Under the pieces are notes generated by a model, which was not told the DNA's origin, did no database searches, and saw only the letters and a list, made by a program, of their open reading frames with translations. Made by a program: the position numbers and the translations under genes. From Bernardetia sp. MNP-M8 (GTDB lineage Bacteria > Bacteroidota > Bacteroidia > Cytophagales > Bernardetiaceae): DNA of 64,000 bases. Shown piece by piece: positions 1-9,427 of the stretch. Every line of letters begins with the position of its first letter. The stretch's first letter is position 1. The stretch spans positions 2,936,001 through 3,000,000 of the forward strand of contig NZ_CP147012.1 of assembly GCF_037126285.1 (NCBI RefSeq). The letters are read 5' to 3'.

Positions 1-2
1 TT

Positions 3-1181
3 AGAATCAAAAAGGTAGAAAATATAAAAATTTCTGTTAATAGTAATTTTATGTATTATTCTGTGCCTATTCATGTGTGGGTAGAAAAAAGAATAATCAA
101 AACTAAACTTTTTGGAAAAAAAATAGAGAAAAGCAAAGCAATAGATTTTTCATTACGACTAAAATTTCATTCAGAAATAAATCTCAATAAAGATTGGAAG
201 CTAGATACAAAAACAAGATATACAGGGATTGAATGGATAAAAAAACCAACATTTAAGGTATTAGGAGTTAATTTTGACTTAGCAGGACTTTTAGAAAGTC
301 AATTGCTACAGAAGAAGTCAGAACTAGAAAAAGTGATTGATAAAGCCTCATCAAACTTAAAAGTAATAGAAAAAGAGGTTAGTAAAATTTGGACAAAAAT
401 TCAAGAGCCAATCTTAGTAGAAAAAAAAGTAACAAATGGAACATGGCTTTTGGCAGAACCTATACAAATAGAAGCTAGTAAAATAGAAGGAAAAAATAAA
501 CAATTGTTTATCACTACTCGTCTAAAAACACTTTTACGAACTGTCGTCACCAAAAAAAAAGGAGAAAAACCAAAAGTAATCTTCAAAAAGTTACCTCTAT
601 TAAAGCAAAATAATTCTCTGTCTCATAACAATAATGACTTTGAATTGCATCTAAAAGGTGAGCTTCCTTATAAAGCTGTTAATGATTTATTAGATAAAAA
701 AATAAAAGATACCATTTTAGTTATTCCAAATACAGATTATAAAATCAAAATTAAAGATGCTGAAATTTTTGGAAGTGGAAAAAAGCTATTTATGAAACTT
801 ACTGTAAAAGGTGATATAAATAGCACTATTTATTTGAATGCAATACCTCGTTTTGACTCGTTGAATAATTCACTTCATTTTGATAACTTTGATTATGATT
901 TGCAGAGTGAAGAATATTTATTGTCGGCTGCAGACTGGATGCTCAAAACAACTGTCAAAGAAGAACTACAAAAATTACTTATTTTGCCAATGGATAATTA
1001 TGTAAAACAATTACCTGATATTATTCAAACAGCACTCTCAAAAGGCAAAACGGGAAAAACAGCTTTGTTTGACTTACGAGACTTTGATCTTTCACCTCGC
1101 TTTATTCAGATTGATAAAGACCACGTTCGTATCTATGTGAAAGCAACTGGTAAAGTAGGTATCGAAATTATCAAACTCTGA
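3..1181 (+). CDS. DUF4403 family protein (3' part, cut by window edge)
   Basis: The reading frame stays open to the first base of the window, so the ATG at 51 is internal and the true start lies upstream. The visible part matches the DUF4403 family, envelope proteins of unknown function found in Bacteroidota and Proteobacteria. Family hallmarks seen here are the basic stretch YSVPIHVWVEKR, then LNKDWKLDTKT and TGIEWIKKP, followed by a helical segment and a second beta-rich repeat containing LHLKGELPYKAVNDLLDKK. The family is usually 450 residues or more, so roughly the N-terminal 70-100 residues, including any signal peptide, are missing. Function is unknown; its internally repeated beta-rich form suggests a lipid-binding-like fold, which is inference only. 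Confidence 0.8.
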   Translation, partial: RIKKVENIKISVNSNFMYYSVPIHVWVEKRIIKTKLFGKKIEKSKAIDFSLRLKFHSEINLNKDWKLDTKTRYTGIEWIKKPTFKVLGVNFDLAGLLESQLLQKKSELEKVIDKASSNLKVIEKEVSKIWTKIQEPILVEKKVTNGTWLLAEPIQIEASKIEGKNKQLFITTRLKTLLRTVVTKKKGEKPKVIFKKLPLLKQNNSLSHNNNDFELHLKGELPYKAVNDLLDKKIKDTILVIPNTDYKIKIKDAEIFGSGKKLFMKLTVKGDINSTIYLNAIPRFDSLNNSLHFDNFDYDLQSEEYLLSAADWMLKTTVKEELQKLLILPMDNYVKQLPDIIQTALSKGKTGKTALFDLRDFDLSPRFIQIDKDHVRIYVKATGKVGIEIIKL

Positions 1182-1241
1182 TTTTTAATGGTAAGTTGTA
1201 AGTAATAAATTATAAATAAAATTCTGAATCATACCTAAAAA

Positions 1242-1634
1242 ATGAAAAAACTATTTGCTCTACTCATCTTATTATTGATTTATTTTCCTGCCTACTCACA
1301 ATTTACAGGAGGTTCTGGAGGAGGTGCAGACAAAGCACAAATCAGAACAAGAACTATTCTATCCGTAGAAAATGAACAAGAAAAGATATTTTTTGAACAA
1401 ATAAAAGTGACTTCTCAATCTAATTCTTTTTCAATAAAATGGAATGATAAAGTTAAACTACAACAGATAGAAATAATTGATATTTTAGGACGAGTACAAA
1501 AGACAGTTTCTATTTCAGAATTTCAAAAAGCTGTTTCTTTTTCTTTTGATGGAACAAATAAAGCAAAAGGGATTTATTTTGTTCGTTTTAGAGATGGTGA
1601 GGGTAGGTTTTTTAGTAAGAAGATTGTATTTTAA
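1242..1634 (+). CDS. Small secreted protein with T9SS type A sorting domain
   Basis: A 130-residue protein. Residues 1-19 form a signal peptide (MKKLFALLILLLIYFPAYS) with likely cleavage before QF. Roughly residues 60-130 form a T9SS type A C-terminal sorting domain, with the diagnostic LQQIEIIDILGRVQK, then KGIYFVRFRDGEG and a terminal KKIVF. The remaining passenger is only about 40 residues, glycine-rich at its start (GGSGGGADK). The protein is therefore nearly all export signal. It sits 60 nt after the DUF4403 gene and may share its transcript. The passenger resembles nothing I recognise; it may be a small surface or adhesive peptide, or a decayed larger cargo gene. Confidence 0.8.
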   Translation: MKKLFALLILLLIYFPAYSQFTGGSGGGADKAQIRTRTILSVENEQEKIFFEQIKVTSQSNSFSIKWNDKVKLQQIEIIDILGRVQKTVSISEFQKAVSFSFDGTNKAKGIYFVRFRDGEGRFFSKKIVF

Positions 1635-2091
1635 TATTCTAACTTAATAAGCACAAATTCGTACAGTTATCAAAAAAAATCTTGATAAGAAACACCAAAT
1701 ATAAATAACTTACTCCGTCGAATCAAATAAGAAAAACAGAAAAACTGTCATTCAAAATAAAAAACAAAAGCCTAACTGTCTGATTTTAAGAAGCATAATT
1801 TTAGTTCTATCCTTCAATCTGTCACTTTGTCATTTTTTTTGTCATTCTTTTTGTTAAACTTCTATTTTTTGAGGTTGGTATATCTATTGTAAAATACTTG
1901 ACATACAATTTAAAACAGAGTAATGAATCAAATAAAAATTCAAAACTCTTATTTTAAAAATTAAGGAATATCACTCCATTTTTTAATATATACTTAAATC
2001 ACTAAATAGAAATTGATTTTGACTTGAGCTACTGAACAGACTAAAGTCTATTCTACAAATTCAATCAAAATACAGAAAAAAACTAAAAGAT
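1635..2091. other. Intergenic region before dnaK
   Basis: This AT-rich stretch of 457 bases has no plausible gene on either strand. It includes a T-rich part with repeated TTTGTCATT-like words near 1830-1856 and a small dyad, AGACT-AA-AGTCT, near 2039-2050. It must hold the dnaK promoter, but I could not find a convincing TAnnTTTG box. No CIRCE-type operator is visible. Confidence 0.5.
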
Positions 2092-4023
2092 ATGGGAAAA
2101 ATTATTGGAATCGACTTAGGAACAACCAACTCATGTGTCTCTGTAATGGAAGGCAATGAGCCAGTAGTAATCACAAATAGTGAAGGAAAACGCACGACAC
2201 CTTCAATTGTAGCTTTTTTAGATAATGGCGAGCGTAAAGTAGGAGATTCTGCAAAACGTCAGGCTATTACAAATCCAGAAAAAACGATTGCTTCTATCAA
2301 GCGTTTTATGGGAGACAGCTTTTCTCAAGTAGAAAAGGAAATGAAATATGTTGCTTACAAAGTAGTAAAAGGAGCAAACAATACGCCTCGTGTTAAGATA
2401 GACGAACGTGAATATACACCACAAGAAATTTCGGCTATGATTCTTCAAAAAATGAAGGCTACAGCAGAAGATTATTTGGGTACAACGGTTTCAGAAGCAG
2501 TAATTACTGTTCCTGCTTACTTCAACGATGCACAGCGTCAAGCGACAAAAGAAGCTGGAGAAATTGCAGGTTTGAAAGTTCGTCGTATCATTAACGAACC
2601 AACAGCAGCAGCTTTAGCTTACGGTCTTGATAAAAAAGAAAAAGACATGACTGTTGCAGTTTTTGACTTAGGTGGTGGTACTTTTGATATTTCTATCTTA
2701 GAATTAGGTGATGGCGTTTTTGAAGTAAAATCAACAAACGGAGATACTCACTTGGGTGGAGATGATTTTGACCAAGTTATTATCGGTTGGTTAGCAGACC
2801 AATTCCAAAACGATTATAATGTAGATTTGCGTAAAGATCCAATGGCTTTACAACGTTTGAAAGAAGCAGCAGAACGTGCAAAAATTGAACTTTCTAGCTC
2901 AACTCAAACAGAAATCAACTTGCCTTATATTATGCCGATTGACGGTGTTCCAAAACACTTGGTTACAACACTTTCAAGAGCTAAATTTGAGCAATTGACT
3001 GACGAATTAGTAAAAAGAACATTAGAGCCTTGTAAAGAAGCATTGAAAGATGCAGGTCTTTCAGCATCAGATATTGATGATGTAATCTTAGTAGGTGGTT
3101 CTACTCGTATCCCAAGAATCCAAGAAGAAGTAGAAAAATTCTTTGGCAAAAAACCATCAAAAGGAGTAAATCCTGACGAAGTAGTAGCATTAGGTGCAGC
3201 TATTCAAGGTGGTGTTTTGACAGGAGAAGTAAAAGACGTTTTATTATTAGACGTAACTCCTCTTTCTTTAGGAATCGAAACTATGGGTGGTGTAATGACA
3301 AAATTGATAGAGTCAAACACAACTATTCCTACTCGTAAATCACAAGTATTCTCTACGGCAGCAGATAATCAGCCGTCAGTAGAAATCCACGTTTTACAAG
3401 GAGAGCGTGCAATGGCAAAAGATAACAAAACGATTGGTCGTTTCCACTTAGATGGTATTCCACCAGCACCTCGTGGTATTCCACAAGTTGAGGTTACTTT
3501 TGATATTGATGCAAATGGTTTATTAAACGTATCTGCGAAAGATATGGCTAGTGGAAAAGAGCAAAAAATCCGTATTGAAGCTTCTTCTGGTCTTACAGAT
3601 GCAGAAATCGAAAAAATGCGTCAAGAAGCTGCTGCAAATGCCAGCGAAGATCAAGCAGCAAAAGAAAACATTGAAACAATCAATAAGGCTGATTCAATGG
3701 TTTTCCAAACTGAGAAACAACTTAAAGAATACGGAGAGAAACTTTCTGAAGCCAACAAAACAGCTATCGAATCAGCATTGAAAGATTTACGCACTTCTCA
3801 CGCAGAGAAAGATGTAGAGAAAATCAAAGTTGCTTTAGAAACATTGGAAGGTGCATGGGGTGCAGCTTCTCAAGAAATGTATGCTAATGCTGGTGGAAAC
3901 CCAGAAGATCCAATGGGTGGTGCAGCAGGTCAGCAAACTGACGCTTCACAAGAGCCTTCTTCAGCAAATGCAGAAGACGTAACAGATGTAGATTATGAAG
4001 AAGTAGATTCTGAAAAGAAATAA
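2092..4023 (+). CDS. dnaK: Molecular chaperone DnaK (Hsp70)
   Basis: The 643-residue protein is full length for DnaK. The N-terminal ATPase domain (about 1-385) opens with [12 protein letters not shown] and contains [28 protein letters not shown] and the [13 protein letters not shown] phosphate/adenosine motifs. The conserved linker [15 protein letters not shown] leads into the substrate-binding beta domain and a helical lid (about 510-600). The tail is Gly/Gln-rich and ends acidic ([11 protein letters not shown]). DnaK binds hydrophobic segments of unfolded proteins in ATP-driven cycles with DnaJ and GrpE. Neither partner gene is adjacent, so this is a stand-alone gene, closed by the strong hairpin just downstream. 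Confidence 0.98.
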   Translation: MGKIIGIDLGTTNSCVSVMEGNEPVVITNSEGKRTTPSIVAFLDNGERKVGDSAKRQAITNPEKTIASIKRFMGDSFSQVEKEMKYVAYKVVKGANNTPRVKIDEREYTPQEISAMILQKMKATAEDYLGTTVSEAVITVPAYFNDAQRQATKEAGEIAGLKVRRIINEPTAAALAYGLDKKEKDMTVAVFDLGGGTFDISILELGDGVFEVKSTNGDTHLGGDDFDQVIIGWLADQFQNDYNVDLRKDPMALQRLKEAAERAKIELSSSTQTEINLPYIMPIDGVPKHLVTTLSRAKFEQLTDELVKRTLEPCKEALKDAGLSASDIDDVILVGGSTRIPRIQEEVEKFFGKKPSKGVNPDEVVALGAAIQGGVLTGEVKDVLLLDVTPLSLGIETMGGVMTKLIESNTTIPTRKSQVFSTAADNQPSVEIHVLQGERAMAKDNKTIGRFHLDGIPPAPRGIPQVEVTFDIDANGLLNVSAKDMASGKEQKIRIEASSGLTDAEIEKMRQEAAANASEDQAAKENIETINKADSMVFQTEKQLKEYGEKLSEANKTAIESALKDLRTSHAEKDVEKIKVALETLEGAWGAASQEMYANAGGNPEDPMGGAAGQQTDASQEPSSANAEDVTDVDYEEVDSEKK

Positions 4024-4053
4024 TCTGATAATCTCTTCAATTATATAGAAATT

Positions 4054-4092
4054 AACTCCTCTAAAGTTCTTTTGAATTTTAGAGGAGTTTTT
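4054..4092 (+). terminator. Rho-independent terminator of dnaK
   Basis: A perfect 12-bp stem, AACTCCTCTAAA / TTTAGAGGAGTT, encloses an 11-nt loop and is followed directly by T residues. It lies 30 nt after the dnaK stop codon. Confidence 0.85.
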
Positions 4093-4281
4093 GTTTATAA
4101 ATTTAGCTTCTTCCAACTTTTTATCGAAATGACTCATTTTAGTTTAGCTGAGAAGCATGTTGTTCTCAAAACTGCATACAATATTCTATTAGAAAACTAT
4201 GGTAAAATCAAACCTAATAATAAGAAATATATGGAAAGTAGTATGCCAATAAATCTAATCAAATCGATACTTTAGTTAAAC

Positions 4282-4295
4282 ATTGTTGCAACAAT
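4282..4295. other. 14-bp perfect palindrome
   Basis: ATTGTTGCAACAAT is a perfect 14-bp palindrome in the gene-free stretch after dnaK. It could be an operator half-site pair, but no gene start lies next to it, so no regulatory target can be assigned. Confidence 0.3.
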
Positions 4296-4487
4296 CAGTT
4301 TGCTCTAAATACACTTTTTGATTTTTATATAGGCAAAAAAGCTATCAAAATCACAAATTTTGATCTAAAATGAATTATAAAATGCTAGTTTTTTCAAATA
4401 CTGCGTTTCCAATTTTTCAGTCAATGTAACAATACCCTTTAGTTATATAATACGTAAACTCGGTATTATATTCTTGCTTTTATGTCC

Positions 4488-4515
4488 CTGTCAGACACTT
4501 CATAGTGTCAGACAG
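4488..4515. repeat. Dispersed palindrome, copy 1
   Basis: CTGTCAGACACT and AGTGTCAGACAG flank a 4-nt loop, giving a 12-bp stem with one central A-A mismatch. The same core recurs at 4531, 17963 and 19320. Confidence 0.6.
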
Positions 4516-4530
4516 CTATGTTGGACTAAA

Positions 4531-4560
4531 TTGTCTGACACCTTGAAAGTGTACTGACAA
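4531..4560. repeat. Dispersed palindrome, copy 2 (degenerate)
   Basis: A diverged copy: TTGTC...GACAA ends and an ACAC/GTGT inner stem surround CTTGAAA. It lies 15 nt from copy 1 inside the same inverted-repeat-bounded element. Confidence 0.45.
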
Positions 4561-4890
4561 GATAATTCGCAAATCAGCTAATAAAGAAGCATAGACTGAC
4601 AAATACATAAATTCTAATACCGAGTTCACGTTATATAATTTACAAAGGATTATTTTTTTTAACTTTGAGAGTCCTTTCAGAAGGTTGTAAATAGTTGGGA
4701 AAATAGGTTCATTTGTACCCAAACTATTGTCAGAGTTATTTTGGATTACCAAAAACTACTGACAAAGTTTTTATGAACATGCCCTGAATGACTCTTTTAC
4801 CATTGCCAAAACGAATAACAACGAAATATATATTACTTTATATCGTCGCTTTTATATTCTACATAGGAAATAACAGAGTTTGAGACATAA

Positions 4891-4922
4891 AAAAACGGCT
4901 TGTAGTAAAACAAGCCGTTTTT
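4891..4922 (-). terminator. Terminator of yidC
   Basis: A perfect 12-bp stem, AAAAACGGCTTG / CAAGCCGTTTTT, has an 8-nt loop and runs into T residues when read on the minus strand. It lies 20 nt past the yidC stop codon. The T/A tracts on both sides could let it work in both directions. Confidence 0.9.
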
Positions 4923-4942
4923 ATTTGAATCCAAAAATACTC

Positions 4943-6784
4943 TTATTTCAATTTATCCTTCTTATTTGGATTTTCTTTTTTCGTATCAACAGTTGGCTTT
5001 CCTTTGGCTTGTGCTTGTTGCTCTTGGGCTTGTGCCATTGCATCTTGCATACGTTGCATAAAAGAAGAACCTTTTTTACCACTTTTCTTTTTCTCGTCTC
5101 TGCGTGTTTCTAGTTGCGCTCTAATTTTTTCTTCATTTACAAAGAACTTACGAATAACTAGAGTTTGTGTAAGTGTAACAAGGTTTGAAGTCACATAATA
5201 AAGTGTCAGACCAGCAGGGAAAGAATTTAAGACAAACATAAACATAATAGGCATTCCGTACATCATCACTTTTGGATTGATAGGAGAATTTGCCATTGAA
5301 GTTTGTTGTGTACTTACACTTGTTACCAAAATCTGTGAAGCAGTCATCATCAAAGTAAACAAACTGACATGATTTCCATAAAAAGGAATAGTAAATGGTA
5401 AATTCAAGATTGAATCATACGTAGAGAGGTCACTTGCCCACAGAAATGCTTCATTACGAAGTTGAATCGCACTAGGAAAGAACGTAAATAACGCAAAGAT
5501 AATCGGCATCTGTAATACCATCGGCAAACATCCACTCAATGGATTGACACCAAACTCACTATTGAGTTTCATTGTTTCCTGTGATTGTTTGGCTTGGTCG
5601 TCTGGATACTTTTCTTTAATCTTCTGGATTTCTGGTTGCAAAACTTTTGTTCTAGCTTGTGCTACATACGATTTGTAAGTAAGAGGAGCTAAAACCATTT
5701 TGATAAGAAATACCATTACAATAATCAGAATTCCGTAATTAGAAATGAATTTTTCTAAAACATTAAATAATGGAATAATAACATACAAACTTATCGGCTG
5801 CAAAACTGCCCAACCTAAATACGTATTTTCTTGGAAACCTTCTGTAACAGCTTTATTAATATCGTGCTTGTTAGGACCAAAATAAAAACGAGCATTTGCA
5901 TCAGCAGTAAGCGAAGAAATAGGAATAGAAGTTTCTACTTTTAGTGTTTTAATAGTAGAAGAATCCATTTCATTGACAGCAGCAGAACCAATAGTCAATT
6001 CATCAAACTGTTTGTCAGTAATAAGAGCAGCATTGAAAAAACGTTGTTTCATAGAAAACCAAGAAACTGAATTTTCTAATTTTTCATCTTGTTTATCTGT
6101 ACTTCCTTTACTCAAATAATCAAAATCGTCTTCAATAGTATAATAATTGACAGTAGTTTCTCTTCTATCTAATTCAATATTTTGGTCAGTGCGTTTGATA
6201 GCGTCTGTCCAAGAAAGTTGTAAAGACTGAGTAGCTGCATCAGTTTTGATAGCATAAAATAACTCAAAGCCATCTTTAGGCAATGTATAAGTGATTTCTA
6301 AAGGCTTTCCATCAACTGTACCAGCAAAAGTAACCTTATCTTTTGCAGCATTCTGAACAGTAAAACCGAGTTTATCAATTCTGACACTTCCAGAAGAAGT
6401 AGGTATCGAAAGTTCGATTTGACTATTTTGCTCATCTACCAAAATCAATGGTTTTCCATCGAAAGTTTCGTAGTTTTTGAGTTCTACATTCAAAATTTCT
6501 GCTCCTAACGAAGACAAAGCCACTTTGATATTATCATTTTCCAAAACAATTTCTTTTGCACTTGCAATCAAGGCTTTTGTAGCAGAGTCTAATTCTACTG
6601 ATTGTTCTGTCTGCGTGTTTGTTTTGGCTGCAACAGCTTCTTGTGCTATTCTGATGCTGTCTTGTATTTGTTCTGTTCTCTGTTTTTGAGCTTGTTGTTC
6701 ATCTTTGCTAGGGCTAAAAAAGAACATATACGCAATAAGCAAAGCTGACATCAAGACGAGTCCGATGGTTTGATTTTTATCCAT
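4943..6784 (-). CDS. yidC: Membrane protein insertase YidC
   Basis: A 613-residue YidC/Oxa1 insertase, which inserts and folds inner-membrane proteins with SecYEG or alone. The first transmembrane helix is at residues 5-23 (IGLVLMSALLIAYMFFF), followed by a Q/E/A-rich linker and a large periplasmic beta domain (about 70-340). The conserved C-terminal insertase core (about 350-565) has five helices and the typical segments YGILIIVMVFLIK, LAPLTYKSYVAQARTKVLQP and NPLSGCLPMVLQMPIIFALF. The tail is basic and rich in K, Q and A, as in many Bacteroidota homologues, and may contact ribosomes. It lies downstream of pyrG on the same strand, a common Bacteroidota pair. Confidence 0.97.
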   Translation of the reverse strand: MDKNQTIGLVLMSALLIAYMFFFSPSKDEQQAQKQRTEQIQDSIRIAQEAVAAKTNTQTEQSVELDSATKALIASAKEIVLENDNIKVALSSLGAEILNVELKNYETFDGKPLILVDEQNSQIELSIPTSSGSVRIDKLGFTVQNAAKDKVTFAGTVDGKPLEITYTLPKDGFELFYAIKTDAATQSLQLSWTDAIKRTDQNIELDRRETTVNYYTIEDDFDYLSKGSTDKQDEKLENSVSWFSMKQRFFNAALITDKQFDELTIGSAAVNEMDSSTIKTLKVETSIPISSLTADANARFYFGPNKHDINKAVTEGFQENTYLGWAVLQPISLYVIIPLFNVLEKFISNYGILIIVMVFLIKMVLAPLTYKSYVAQARTKVLQPEIQKIKEKYPDDQAKQSQETMKLNSEFGVNPLSGCLPMVLQMPIIFALFTFFPSAIQLRNEAFLWASDLSTYDSILNLPFTIPFYGNHVSLFTLMMTASQILVTSVSTQQTSMANSPINPKVMMYGMPIMFMFVLNSFPAGLTLYYVTSNLVTLTQTLVIRKFFVNEEKIRAQLETRRDEKKKSGKKGSSFMQRMQDAMAQAQEQQAQAKGKPTVDTKKENPNKKDKLK

Positions 6785-6960
6785 TTATACTAAAGTAAAT
6801 TAATTTTCGATTTTTCTTATCAAGAATAGGTTTTTTATAAAACAAACCTTTATCCTTTGTTTGGAATAATTCAAAAAACTGCCAAGTAGTCCGAAAAATT
6901 CTTTTTATTTATTTTTCAACCGTCAACGAAGTTCAAATGAAACGTCGTTGAGGTAAAAAA

Positions 6961-8658
6961 CTATTCTACCACTTCTTCCAAACGCTTTTGAAGAGCAGCT
7001 TTAATAAATCCTACAAAAAGAGGATGAGGGCTAAGAGCCGTACTTTTTAGTTCTGGATGAAACTGAACACCTACAAAATACGGGTGTTCAGTTTGTTTCA
7101 TTTCTACAATTTCTACTAAATTTGATTCAGGGTTTATTCCTGTTGGAAGAAGTCCTGCCTTTTCGTAATCCTTCAAAAAAGTATTGTTGAATTCGTAACG
7201 GTGACGATGACGTTCATGAATCAAATCTTTTCCATTATAAACCTGTGAAGCCAATGAGTTCTTTTTGAGCTGACAAGGATATGCACCCAAACGCATTGTT
7301 CCTCCTTTTGTAGTAATATTTTTTTGTTCTGCCATTAAATCTATGACAGGGAAATTAGTATTTGGATTCATTTCTGCCGAATGTGCGCCTTCTAATTTTA
7401 AGACATTTCTAGCAAATTCTACCACAGCAACTTGCATTCCTAAGCAAATTCCGAAAAACGGAATTTTATTTTCTCTTGCATATTTGACAGCCAAAACTTT
7501 CCCTTCTATTCCTCTATCTCCAAAACCAGGGGCAACCAAAATGCCGTCCATGTTTTCTAAATATTTTTTTACATCATCATCAGAATCCAAATCTTCTGAA
7601 GAAACCCATTTTAGTTTTACTTTTGTTTCAGTTTCTGCACCTGCATGTATGAATGATTCGACAATAGATTTATAAGCATCAGGTAATTCTACATATTTTC
7701 CAACTAAAGCAATTTTTACTTCGTCAGTCGGATTTTTTAGCTTTCCTAAGAAGTGTTTCCATTCTTCCAAGTTTGGTGTACTATCTGTTGGTAAGCCTAA
7801 TTTATCTAAAACAATATCGTCTAAATGTTCTTTTCTCATCAAAAGAGGAACATCATAAATTGTATCTGCATCAATCGATTCGATGACTGATTTTATATTT
7901 ACATTACAAAACTGTGAGATTTTTCTACGAATGTCATCAGGCAAAGAATGTTCGGTACGACACACCAAAACATCAGGCTGAACACCTTGTTCAGAAAGCA
8001 TTTTGACAGAATGTTGAGTAGGTTTTGTTTTCAGTTCTTTTGCTGCACTTAAATAAGGCACTAAGGTAAGGTGAATAACTAATGAGTTTTGGTCACCCAA
8101 TTCCCAACGAGCTTGACGAACAGCTTCCACAAAAGGTAATGACTCAATATCGCCAACACAACCACCAATTTCAGTAATTATAATATCATACTTTCCAGTT
8201 TCTCCCAAAAAGTAAAAATTACGTTTTATTTCATCAGTAATATGAGGAATTACTTGAACAGTTTTTCCTAAAAAGTCGCCTTTTCGTTCTTTATTAATGA
8301 CTGTATTATAAATTCTTCCTGTCGTTACATTGTTTGCTTGTGAAGTGCTGACATTCAAAAAACGCTCATAATGTCCTAAATCCAAATCGGTTTCTGCACC
8401 ATCATCAGTTACATAACATTCACCATGTTCATACGGATTGAGTGTACCTGGGTCGATGTTGAGATAAGGATCAAATTTTTGAATGGTAACAGAAAATCCT
8501 CTTGATTGCAAAAGTTTGGCTAGTGAAGCCGAAACAATGCCTTTGCCTAAGGAAGAAGCAACACCACCTGTAACAAAAATATATTTTGTTTTACGTGGAG
8601 AAGAAGAAGTGGAAGTATTTTTTGAAGTTTCTTTATTGGAATTTTTAGTCGTACTCAT
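6961..8658 (-). CDS. pyrG: CTP synthase
   Basis: CTP synthase makes CTP from UTP, ATP and glutamine. The synthetase domain begins at about residue 24 with [16 protein letters not shown] and continues with [20 protein letters not shown]. The class I glutamine amidotransferase domain has the nucleophile motif FFGICLGMQ and the His-Glu motif VGVQFHPE. I chose the ATG at 8658 because an in-frame TTG 12 nt upstream adds only four residues and the ATG fits a -7 box at 8693-8700. Even so the protein has about 22 extra Ser/Thr/Lys-rich residues before the family's usual start. The length is 565 residues against about 540-545 typical. Confidence 0.97.
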   Translation of the reverse strand: MSTTKNSNKETSKNTSTSSSPRKTKYIFVTGGVASSLGKGIVSASLAKLLQSRGFSVTIQKFDPYLNIDPGTLNPYEHGECYVTDDGAETDLDLGHYERFLNVSTSQANNVTTGRIYNTVINKERKGDFLGKTVQVIPHITDEIKRNFYFLGETGKYDIIITEIGGCVGDIESLPFVEAVRQARWELGDQNSLVIHLTLVPYLSAAKELKTKPTQHSVKMLSEQGVQPDVLVCRTEHSLPDDIRRKISQFCNVNIKSVIESIDADTIYDVPLLMRKEHLDDIVLDKLGLPTDSTPNLEEWKHFLGKLKNPTDEVKIALVGKYVELPDAYKSIVESFIHAGAETETKVKLKWVSSEDLDSDDDVKKYLENMDGILVAPGFGDRGIEGKVLAVKYARENKIPFFGICLGMQVAVVEFARNVLKLEGAHSAEMNPNTNFPVIDLMAEQKNITTKGGTMRLGAYPCQLKKNSLASQVYNGKDLIHERHRHRYEFNNTFLKDYEKAGLLPTGINPESNLVEIVEMKQTEHPYFVGVQFHPELKSTALSPHPLFVGFIKAALQKRLEEVVE

Positions 8659-8692
8659 AGCAGTTTGCAAACAGGTGTTTTTTTTGATGCCA

Positions 8693-8721
8693 CAAAATTA
8701 CGAAAAAAACGATTAATTCAA
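8693..8721 (-). promoter_or_regulatory. Promoter of pyrG
   Basis: Read on the minus strand this is TTG, an 18-nt spacer and TAATTTTG, an exact TAnnTTTG Bacteroidota -7 box. The predicted start point lies about 28-30 nt before the pyrG ATG. Confidence 0.6.
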
Positions 8722-8735
8722 TTACGAATTACGAA
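8720..8735. repeat. Short AATTACG heptanucleotide repeat
   Basis: Just over two copies of AATTACG, the same unit found in more than six copies at 37101. It borders the pyrG -33 region. Confidence 0.5.
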
Positions 8736-8823
8736 ATAAGTATTCGGCACAGCTAATTAAAAATTACGATAAATGGAATAAAGGTTAGTTTAGGAATGTT
8801 TATTTTTTTGTAATCTATATTTT

Positions 8824-9300
8824 TTAGTTCTCAATTCTCAAACCTACTGTTTGTATTCCTTCTAATGAATCTTTACGCATCATCTGTTCTAATTCTATTT
8901 TGTAGATTCCTTTTTCAGAAAAATCAAAGTTTTGTTCTAGTTGAAATTCTCTGCTATAAATAGTACCAAATCCTTCACCTAGTGGTTTTCCTGTTGTACA
9001 GTCGAAGAGTGTATCTAATTTCATTCCTTCAGTAATTAAACTTCCTTTAGGTGAAAAAATTTTATAACGAACATAGCTATTACAATAATCGTAATCTGTA
9101 TTATAGCGTAAATGATAAAAAACAGAGTGTTTTTGAGAATCATCTATTTCTACTTCAAAAGATTGATGGTTATCTTTTTGCCAAACTCCATTCTCTAATT
9201 CTTTGTGATTTTCATACAAACCATTATCTCCACACGAAACAAGAGTAAAAAATAATGATACAATGAAGATAGAAAGAAAGAGATTTTTATAAAATTGCAT
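8824..9300 (-). CDS. gldH: Gliding motility lipoprotein GldH
   Basis: The 158-residue protein has a lipoprotein signal peptide with lipobox LVSC (Cys23). Its mature part matches GldH: an early aromatic/acidic segment, VWQKDNHQSFEVEIDD, then HSVFYHLRYNTDYDYCNSYV, the LDTLFDC strand, GEGFGTIYSREF and a C-terminal GIQTVGLRIEN. GldH is needed for gliding and is tied to the GldKLMN/T9SS machinery in Flavobacterium-type gliders. It is expected to be a lipid-anchored outer-membrane component facing the periplasm. No other gld gene is in the window. Its presence with four T9SS cargo proteins supports an active secretion and gliding system. Confidence 0.85.
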   Translation of the reverse strand: MQFYKNLFLSIFIVSLFFTLVSCGDNGLYENHKELENGVWQKDNHQSFEVEIDDSQKHSVFYHLRYNTDYDYCNSYVRYKIFSPKGSLITEGMKLDTLFDCTTGKPLGEGFGTIYSREFQLEQNFDFSEKGIYKIELEQMMRKDSLEGIQTVGLRIEN

Positions 9301-9427
9301 AGTGGTAGATTAAAGGATTGCCTTTGACTAAATAAGAAAAAGGGAATTTGTTTTTGGTAAATAAACGCAATTAGATATTACTTATTTCTTAGCTTTTTGA
9401 TAAAAAATGTTATTTCAAAAATAAATG

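Larger units (their letters stand above)
4443..4638. mobile_element. Candidate MITE-like element with ~25-bp terminal inverted repeats
   Basis: The left arm (4443-4468) begins TTATATAA and ends AACTCGGTATTA. The right arm (4615-4638) is its reverse complement except for a 2-nt indel and one mismatch. The arms enclose about 146 bases without coding potential that hold two hairpin-forming copies of the GTCAGACACT repeat. Size, terminal inverted repeats and lack of a transposase fit a miniature inverted-repeat element. I could not see a clear target-site duplication, so mobility is inference. An alternative is a long structured RNA or attenuator-like element. Confidence 0.45.
4093..4890. other. 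Gene-free region carrying a small repeat-bounded element
   Basis: About 800 bases between the dnaK and yidC terminators with no gene I can support. Short open frames here lack family features, and one starts inside the dnaK terminator. The stretch holds a 14-bp palindrome (4282) and the inverted-repeat-bounded element at 4443-4638. Confidence 0.6.

Noticed and set aside
4072-4275. Open frame of 67 codons after dnaK
   Set aside because: It starts inside the dnaK terminator hairpin and shows no family features, signal peptide or coding-like composition.
4516-4752. Minus-strand open frame of 78 codons through the inverted-repeat element
   Set aside because: It crosses the right arm of the element and translates to low-complexity sequence with no recognisable domain.
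8658-8670. TTG start four codons upstream for CTP synthase
   Set aside because: The ATG at 8658 is a better start and the promoter position fits it equally well.
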